Below, in pieces: positions 59,301 through 64,000 of a DNA stretch of 64,000 nt. Numbering within the stretch: position 1 is the stretch's first letter; every line of letters starts with the position of its first letter. The notes below the pieces were generated by a model. The model made no database searches, was not told the DNA's origin, and saw only the letters and a list, made by a program, of their open reading frames with translations. Where the stretch lies: positions 25,245,821 to 25,309,820 of the forward strand of contig NC_087071.1 of assembly GCF_963678635.1 (NCBI RefSeq), given 5' to 3'. The DNA comes from Symsagittifera roscoffensis. Its lineage: Eukaryota > Xenacoelomorpha > Acoela > Convolutidae. A program made the position numbers and the translations under genes.

Positions 59301-62300
59301 ATAAAAATTCGAACAAATTTTATAAAGTCATAGGTGAAATTACATAAAAGAAAAAAACAGTGAGTTCAAAACAGCACTCCGACTGCAGAAGAATTAAATA
59401 ATTTTTTTTAATTGAAATTGATCAGAAGCCTATCTAAACTGATAAAACACCACACAACATTAAAAATGTTATAGAGAATGGGATTAGTGTTTTTCGAAGC
59501 ATCTCACCCCGAGAAGTTTATGAAGTAATTAAAAGCCTGAAGAAAAAAATCTGCCTTGATAGTTACAAGCAAGTAACAACCTAATTAAAAAAATAAGTCC
59601 ATTATATCTAAGATGCTGAGTAGCCTTTTTAATCAAAGTAGAGTTGTCTTATCCATCAATTTTTAAGAATGCAAAAGTTCAACTAATTCAGAAAAATAGC
59701 ACATTCTAAAATTAAGGTAACTACTGACCTATATCTATTCTACGAATTATGGAGAAAATTTTCGAAAAAATGATTAACCATCAATTGAGACGTTTTCTGA
59801 ATAAATATGATGTATCAACAGCATGTCAGTACGCATTCCGAAATTGAAAAAAGCACAGTTGATGCTATCTTAGAACTCAGTGAAGAAAAAGTGGAGAACT
59901 TAGAAGATAAGAGTGGCTCCGTGTGTACGCTGATAGATCTTACAAGAGCGTTCGACACAGTTTATCACAAAATCTTACTGGAAAAAAGCGAATTATAATA
60001 CAGTTTACGTTGTAAAATTGTTAGTCTTTCGAGGTCATACCATATCACATTTCAATATCAGACTCTAGTACAACCTAGATAAATAAAAAAATAAATACAT
60101 AAATAAATACATAAATAAATAAATAAATAAATAAAAGCAAAAGTGAAATGTACAAATAATTAAATAGACATGAAAAAATATATATGAACAAATAACCAAA
60201 CAAACAGACCCATAATATAAATAAATGAAAATAAATAAATTAAATAAATACACACACAGAAATAATAAAAGCAAAACTAAATGAAAGAAAGAATAATTAA
60301 ATAAATAAACAAAACACGTGATAAAAATAAACAAAAATAAATATGTACATACATAAATTATAAATAAATATAAGCAAACTAAACATAATTAAATAAATAA
60401 AAGAACAGATAATTAAATAAATAAAGATGAACAAATAAAGAAACAAACATACGCAATCACGTGACATAGCGCGATATAGTCCAGCCCACATGATAATTGA
60501 TAACTGTGGACGTTATTTGTCGACACTTGACAACAGACAACATTAAAAAAAAAAACCCGTTACACGATACCATAACACCTTGACTAAAGTCTTCGGTGTA
60601 ATAAACAAGGATAATACATAAGTACTAAAGTGTAATGAGTGAAGAAAAATTAAATTTCAAAACACACATCGATAAAACTTTTTTAAAAAGCAGCCAAATC
60701 TTGCTCGATGTCACAACACATCTACACTGCTCAAGATATACAAAACGTATTTTAAAAAGTCAGCAAAGACTCGTGTGGAGGATTTGTTGGAAATTAAAAA
60801 GTGGGAAAGTCTGAAACGTAATCGGGACAAACATAAACTCTGTTAGGTTCGAGAATTACATGTATATGAGCTTTTTCAACTCAGGCTTAAAATTATAAGA
60901 CGATCTTGTGGAAAAAAAACTTCATGAATACATAAGTGAACAGGAGATAACGTATACTATCAAAACAGGCAATACAAGAAAAAATTTCGCAGCAGAAATA
61001 AGCTTACTACAAGAGCAAAAAAGAAAATCGAAAAAAGGATTCGTATTTTGTATAATAAATTCTGACAGTCAGATAAAAAATATTATTTTTGAAGCGTTAA
61101 CAACTACCAATGAAACTTTGGACTTATTTTTTCATAAAATAAGAGACATATATATTTGTGACAACGAACATTTTCTTTGTATGTTATGGTAAATTTCCAT
61201 CCCTTGTTATAGTATTTTTGCTTATCTTATTTTAATTGTTAGACAACACCAAAACAAACAGATTTTTTTCTCTTGTAGTTTTCTTTTGTGATATTTGAAG
61301 AAATTTTGCGGTCCTTTTGTTTATGCGAATAGTTTAAAAAGGTAGACGAACAAATTTTACTCATGGAGTTGCCACCCGACAGGCTGATGCCTTTTTGGTA
61401 TTCTCCCAAGCCGAACTTTATTGTTAACATACATTTTCATAAAATGTATGCTTATAAGTTTAGGCTTCAAAACATAATAATAATTATTAGAATGATTCAA
61501 CTCTGTCGGTCAGATTTTCGAGGACATGAGCTCGTACTGCAAAAGCAAATCATTTTTTAAACACGGATCTGTCTCTCCTAGTTGAATAGTCAGTGGATCG
61601 TAGCTCAACGACGACTACTCTGGTAGCTTCCAAGGGTGAGACAACCGTTTTCAGCCCAGGATAATAACCAAAAACATTGGATGACCGTTGTCATGCGATG
61701 TACAAATCCGAATCTGTTAAGAATTGAACAGAACAGAAATAGCTTCTTTCCAACTTCAATTTGACATAAGCTGCCGGCGCTTTAAGCCGGTATTAGGAAC
61801 CTTCAGCGCCCGATCAAAAAGGTGCTTATTACATACTAGCTCATTTTACCTTGTAATACTATATTATATCTCTTGAAAACTAAATTACATATTCATAATT
61901 TGTAACCACTTGTAGTCTGAAACTCTTGAAACAGGACCCTCATTTCTAATGGCGGTCTCCTAGGCAGTATACTTGGCATGGCAGATTTGTAAATTTACGT
62001 TGTTATTATTATTATAGTTACTCACCGCCAGCATTTTCCCACTGTCTCTGTCCAGTCCTTCCATGGTCTCATCCTCCAGACACTTAAGCTGCACCAGGAA
62101 CTGTTCGGTGCTCTGGTGGATGTTGCTTGCCACCGTGCACAGGGCGTCTATGGTTATGGCCCGAGTCTCCTCCAGCCACAGTCTCTTTATCGCCTCAATC
62201 GCTTCTTTTCTGTCTCCCATCTGATGCACCAGAGCTTCATCCGGATCGTTAGCCTAAAAAAAACAATAATTAAAATAAATTATCCAAAGTTCATTGCAAC

Positions 62301-62840
62301 CTTCAATCAATTTTCATATCTGAGTCATAGATGACTTAACATTCGATTCGTATGTTAAATCTAATTTAATATTTCTCCGTTGGAAAACAATAATTCGTTA
62401 AAACAGACACCAACATTGAAATGTGAAAGTATACCACAACTAGAATTTATAATCTGGAATGATATTGCGCAACAATCAAAATCAGTTTTCATCATCCCTA
62501 AGCAATAAAAAAGAATAAACTCGCCCGAAAAGCTTTCAAGCATTACATATAATGCCAACGAATTCGACTTGAAACACTTTGGACATTGATCTTTTTCCTG
62601 AAGGAGAAATCAAGTGTTCCAAAATGTTTCTGCACTTCATACCCTTTTAGAAATTTTCTGCATCTCGTTAATTTTTCGAGTATTTTGCAGCGGTTAACAG
62701 TTCTAACCAACTCTTACCCTTTGCTTTTAATTAGGTTCAAACTTACATTAATAAGACGCCGGTCCTCGGCCAACCCGACCAGATATTGTCCAAAGGAGCC
62801 AAGGTTATTCATTATATCATTCATGGACATAGCTAACTGC
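47376..62840 (-). CDS. SH3-domain adaptor with polyproline region (5' end outside window)
   Basis: Eleven exons on the minus strand: 62747-62840, 62026-62253, 55855-55911, 55577-55598, 55399-55497, 54679-54845, 53428-53533, 52188-52295, 51552-51761, 50386-50463, 47376-47542. All are GT-AG, the phases join, and they encode the C-terminal 444 aa. Residues 1-~130 are predicted mostly helical (MSMNDIMNNLGSFGQYLVGL, then EAIEAIKRLWLEETRAITID). Residues 134-294 are Ser/Asn/Pro-rich linker, 295-363 hold runs of five, four and nine prolines, and 391-444 are an SH3 domain (VLYDYSDEY, KGDIV, STWTE, GIIPTSYLAP). The architecture (helices, Ser/Pro linker, polyproline, terminal SH3) is that of Abl-interactor proteins or BAR-SH3 adaptors. 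LEETRAIT resembles Abi LEETKAYT, but I cannot assign a family securely. The first exon seen starts in phase 2, so coding exons lie upstream of 62,840. Confidence 0.85.
47695..48150. repeat. Dispersed repeat family D (near full copy)
   Basis: It runs from gccaacatacagttggaaaac through acacttttgctgttcgtta to cctataaaagagttcag in the same block order as 40,035-40,500, in the same orientation. It sits in the last intron of the SH3 gene. Confidence 0.75.
48395..48620 (-). repeat. tRNA-derived SINE-like element
   Basis: The minus strand has A box TAGCATAGTGG (48,450-48,460), matching TRGCNNAGTGG exactly, and B box ATTCGATCCCC (48,406-48,416). Downstream, the block caccaataaagcagctagaa is shared with family A. 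The acceptor stem is not conserved, so it is not a working tRNA gene. Confidence 0.65.
48780..49620. repeat. Diverged satellite-like module in SH3 gene intron
   Basis: Read on the minus strand, cctgcgcaagcggctgtgct, then a gttttga..aaaagtatggcc stretch and gttttttgg about 90 bp on follow the same order as the satellite module ctgcatgagcggctac...aaaaagttatg...gtcaaatttttga...gttttttgg (for example 12,856-12,950). Flanking text such as gggtaatttttgagaaaa (49,414) also matches the array. It is about 31 kb from the array. Confidence 0.55.
49642..49980. repeat. G/C-rich element with agtagcggatttaggggg start
   Basis: It begins cagtagcggatttagg followed by a G run, then c-rich text (cccctgccgacccc). 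A 22-bp unit with core aaaatttgcctgcggcga occurs twice at about 49,846-49,889. The opening resembles the cagtggcggat... termini of some invertebrate hAT-type elements (my recollection). A matching far end was not found. Confidence 0.35.
51050..51440. repeat. Dispersed repeat family D, diverged partial copy
   Basis: ttcaactttcgaatttcata, ctccttgaatttcaag, atttgagaaaagtggatc, tcttattccgccgggaaat and aagtcgatcaattttttcat follow the family D order. The tgctgttcgataatgg core is missing. It lies in the SH3 gene intron just 3' of the polyproline exon. Confidence 0.5.
52474..52489. repeat. Poly-C tract (16 C)
   Basis: An uninterrupted run of 16 cytosines in the SH3 gene intron, followed by gggcctg and cctggcccgg motifs. 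Likely length-variable and prone to sequencing error. Confidence 0.85.
52648..53040. repeat. 32-bp minisatellite flanked by inverted copies
   Basis: Eight direct copies with a 32-bp period start at 52,780, 52,812, 52,844, 52,876, 52,908, 52,940, 52,972 and 53,004 (core catatatggaaattgtagg plus ataaacatttttt). To the left, 52,650-52,705 carries two copies in the opposite orientation (cttatcctacaatttcc). The middle copies show no differences; only the last diverges (aagataagca). The ensemble would fold into a hairpin. It lies in an intron of the SH3 gene. Confidence 0.93.
53090..53290. repeat. Dispersed repeat family D, short copy
   Basis: ctgacagttataat, ttttctgagaaaaaaatatg, cttgaagctcttgaatttg, cggaaaactgaatcaataga, cttccgctgggtaatatg and taactttcgagactga follow the family D order and then break off. 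Confidence 0.55.
53640..54000 (-). repeat. SINE-like repeat, family A
   Basis: The minus strand has A box TGGCTGAGTGG (53,823-53,833) and B box GGCTCGAGTCC (53,769-53,779), tRNA-like spacing included. The plus-side head is acagaggcgatgctgcgctt (53,642). The opposite end near 53,970-54,000 is gtacagaaatactagctgct followed by cgttagcg. It lies in the SH3 gene intron between the exons at 53,428 and 54,679. Confidence 0.8.
54001..54545 (-). repeat. SINE-like repeat, family A, split by a nested insertion
   Basis: It directly follows the previous copy. The minus strand has A box TGGCTGAGTGG (54,116-54,126) and B-box region GGCTCGCGTCC (54,072-54,082). The body breaks at 54,196 and resumes at 54,411 with ctacagatcgtaactatagc, then ends in gctgcttgcaagcgtaat. 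The head is truncated. Confidence 0.75.
54197..54410. mobile_element. 214-bp hAT-like MITE nested in a SINE
   Basis: The ends ggcttttttccagt and (reverse complement of the right end) ggctcttttccact are terminal inverted repeats. The element is flanked by ttccaatg (54,189-54,196) and ttccgatg (54,411-54,418), an 8-bp target duplication with one change. The empty site is seen in sister SINE copies (ttccaatgctacag at 53,887). An 8-bp duplication is typical of hAT transposons. No coding capacity. Confidence 0.7.
56290..60060 (+). pseudogene. Decayed jockey/CR1-like LINE, antisense in SH3 gene intron
   Basis: ORF1-like pieces: 56,299-56,532 (coil-like, ending VSDIQTICFNLNERLRLQER) and 56,800-57,150 (basic, Cys-containing). 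Endonuclease: about 58,320-58,657 with RALTETWL, an in-frame stop, then AGYQSIETVNRNRRGGGVAF, the classic GG-VAFYV strand of APE-type LINE endonucleases. Downstream, ITDHEAVEIE near 58,840 matches the SDHxxI end of the domain. RT: YxPISILRIMEKIFEKMI near 59,730 and LIDLTRAFDTVYHKIL near 59,930 (palm motif A, with its Asp). Sequence stops soon after motif A and many stops interrupt the frames, so it is inactive and 3'-incomplete. Confidence 0.85.
60075..60440. repeat. Imperfect (TAAA)n microsatellite
   Basis: Runs of aataaataaataaat with interspersed cata, gaa and cac variants for about 365 bp, directly after the LINE's broken RT. It may derive from the element's 3' microsatellite tail. Long antisense frames here are low-complexity artefacts. 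Confidence 0.85.
60620..60800 (+). pseudogene. Possible LINE reverse-transcriptase C-terminal fragment
   Basis: The frame LNFKTHIDKTFLKSSQILLD resembles the region LxFxxHIDxxxxKxxxxLGxL found after the RT palm in jockey/CR1-type LINEs. It lies in the same orientation as the broken LINE upstream and could be its displaced 3' part. Short and unsupported by other motifs. Confidence 0.35.
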
Positions 62841-63394
62841 CTGAAAACAAATCAATCGTCACTCAGCAGCAAAATTACAATACAGAACTCTACTAAAATA
62901 CGCTGGTGTTGAAAAACGCAACAAAAGATAAGAGTGGCCAATTGAGTTCGAACGTGTCTGGAGCCCAAACCAATTTGGATTGCCTTTTGCTTCCATGAGT
63001 AAGCATGTCAAATTAGGCTTCAGCTTCTCCTCTCAGCCAAGAGCTGAAACAACGTTTGACACACAGGCGAAAACAACTAAATCGCAAAAAAATATTGAAT
63101 ACAATATTTTCTTGGAAAAATAAAAATTCAATTTCAGAAAAACAGTCAAGAAACACAAATACCAGCATTAAATACGGTCTTGAGATTTAAAGAGCGGCCT
63201 TCAAGACGAAAAAAATAGGTAGACAACCGTTGCGCCGAAAACAAATAGAAGCCGTAAGAAGAAATTGTCGTCATAAACATTTTGAGCGAATAAGTTTTAA
63301 AACTTTGAGCTCTTGCACCACATCCGACCTTACTTAAATGAAAAATGCCCAGTTTTCCCTTCAAAAGACTCAAAATAAAAGTACTAAGCCAATA

Positions 63395-63560
63395 TAAACA
63401 CAGAGGCAAAGCTACAAACACTAGTCACGAATAAAGCAGCTACATATGCTAATAAATTGCCATTTCGATGTAGCAAAAGTAGCACCAAACACAAATCGAC
63501 ACAAGTTGCAAGTAAAAATTTAAATATAACAAGACTGCTCGTATCAAGGCGAAACCCTGA
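63395..63560 (-). repeat. SINE-like repeat, family A fragment
   Basis: The head cacagaggcaaagcta (63,399) is joined directly to acactagtcacgaataaagc, the block that lies after the tRNA-like region in the 27,925-28,240 copy. The promoter boxes are deleted. The end caagttgcaagtaaaaattt matches that copy too. Confidence 0.6.
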
Positions 63561-63589
63561 ATGTTCCGACTGACTTTTGAGGTTTGTGG

Positions 63590-64000
63590 AGCAGTAATAA
63601 CATAAAAAGATCATTGTAAAAACATGAAATTTTTTTTAATTTAAGATTTTTTGTGAAAATCATCCTCGACACGCCATATTAAGTACAAAGTGATAGATTT
63701 CGCTCCTAGTAACAAATCAATTACGGCAAATAGCCCGCTTCAACCAATTTGGAACGATAACTAAGACTGATTAATCTACGCTTACGCGTTAGTAGCGCAA
63801 AATATATCGCGAGTTAATTGTACCAAATTGGCCGAAATGGCAATCTTTAAACCCTCATACTTTTACAAAAAAAAAGATATCAGGTGAAATATCTTTCCAA
63901 ATTTAAGCTCAGCACAACAATACTTTTTTAATGATCCACCAAAATTAGCTAGTTAAAAAGATCTGAGAAAAAAACCACCCGAGCACCAATGTTCCGTTAC
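63590..64000. repeat. Dispersed repeat family C (runs off window edge)
   Basis: Second copy of the element at 27,287-27,745, same orientation, with shared blocks from gagcagtaataacataaa through gtagcgcaaaatatatcgcg to caggtgaaatatctttcc. Divergence is spread evenly with small indels. Confidence 0.7.

Larger units (their letters stand above)
55912..62025 (-). other. 6.1-kb intron of the SH3 gene
   Basis: The intron lies between exon 62,026-62,253 and exon 55,855-55,911. It contains the antisense LINE remnant (about 56,290-60,060), a TAAA-type microsatellite (60,075-60,440), a second LINE-like fragment (60,620-60,800) and otherwise AT-rich sequence. Near 61,770, gccggcgctttaagccggt is a small hairpin. 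The 94-codon plus-strand frame at 60,908-61,192 has no recognised features. Confidence 0.7.
62841..64000. other. Intron or 5' region of the SH3 gene, repeat-rich
   Basis: No further coding exon could be identified upstream of 62,840 although one is required by phase. The stretch holds a family A fragment (63,395-63,560) and a family C copy (63,590-64,000); 62,880-63,390 shows no clear feature. Confidence 0.5.

Noticed and set aside
60065-60491. Phe/Tyr-rich minus-strand ORFs
   Set aside because: Low-complexity translation of the TAAA microsatellite.
60908-61192. 94-codon plus-strand ORF
   Set aside because: Lysine-rich AT-driven frame in an intron beside LINE debris, no known motif and no splice context; not called as a gene.

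Overview
This window is nuclear DNA of a metazoan animal. It has three intron-rich genes with GT-AG splice sites, all on the minus strand: PSMB3 (proteasome beta-3), a DNAJC5/cysteine-string protein, and an SH3 adaptor. The non-coding sequence is AT-rich and packed with tRNA-derived SINE-like repeats, fold-back elements and decayed LINEs. The lineage cannot be fixed from sequence alone; an invertebrate with a repeat-inflated genome is my inference.

Layout. Positions 1-18,520 are an uninterrupted satellite array of about 2.3-kb units. Each unit is itself an imperfect palindrome with arms of about 0.9-1.1 kb, apparently built from smaller ~165-bp modules. Positions 18,520-26,050 are gene-poor: SINE-like elements, a 0.66-kb fold-back element, a 301-bp tandem duplication, and a candidate orphan 3' terminal exon (20,753-20,808) whose phase would fit the cysteine-string gene. 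Positions 26,051-31,117 hold the 7-exon cysteine-string protein gene (270 aa). Positions 34,989-43,026 hold the 6-exon PSMB3 gene (205 aa, the size of human PSMB3). Its 4.2-kb last intron contains two oppositely oriented retroelement fragments. Positions 47,376-62,840 hold eleven 3' exons (444 codons) of an adaptor with an N-terminal helical region, a Ser-rich linker, a polyproline stretch and a C-terminal SH3 domain; its 5' end lies beyond the window. A 6-kb intron of this gene carries a decayed LINE on the opposite strand.

The genes show no functional pathway link; they are neighbouring housekeeping, synaptic and cytoskeletal-type genes. The unusual content is the repeat landscape: a palindromic higher-order satellite with a diverged relative in an intron, SINE-like families with hairpin-forming ends that recur in one orientation and abut end to end, a small hAT-like element nested in one of them, and several unnamed dispersed families. 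Exon coordinates were derived by reading splice sites and checking that phases join; repeat boundaries are approximate.
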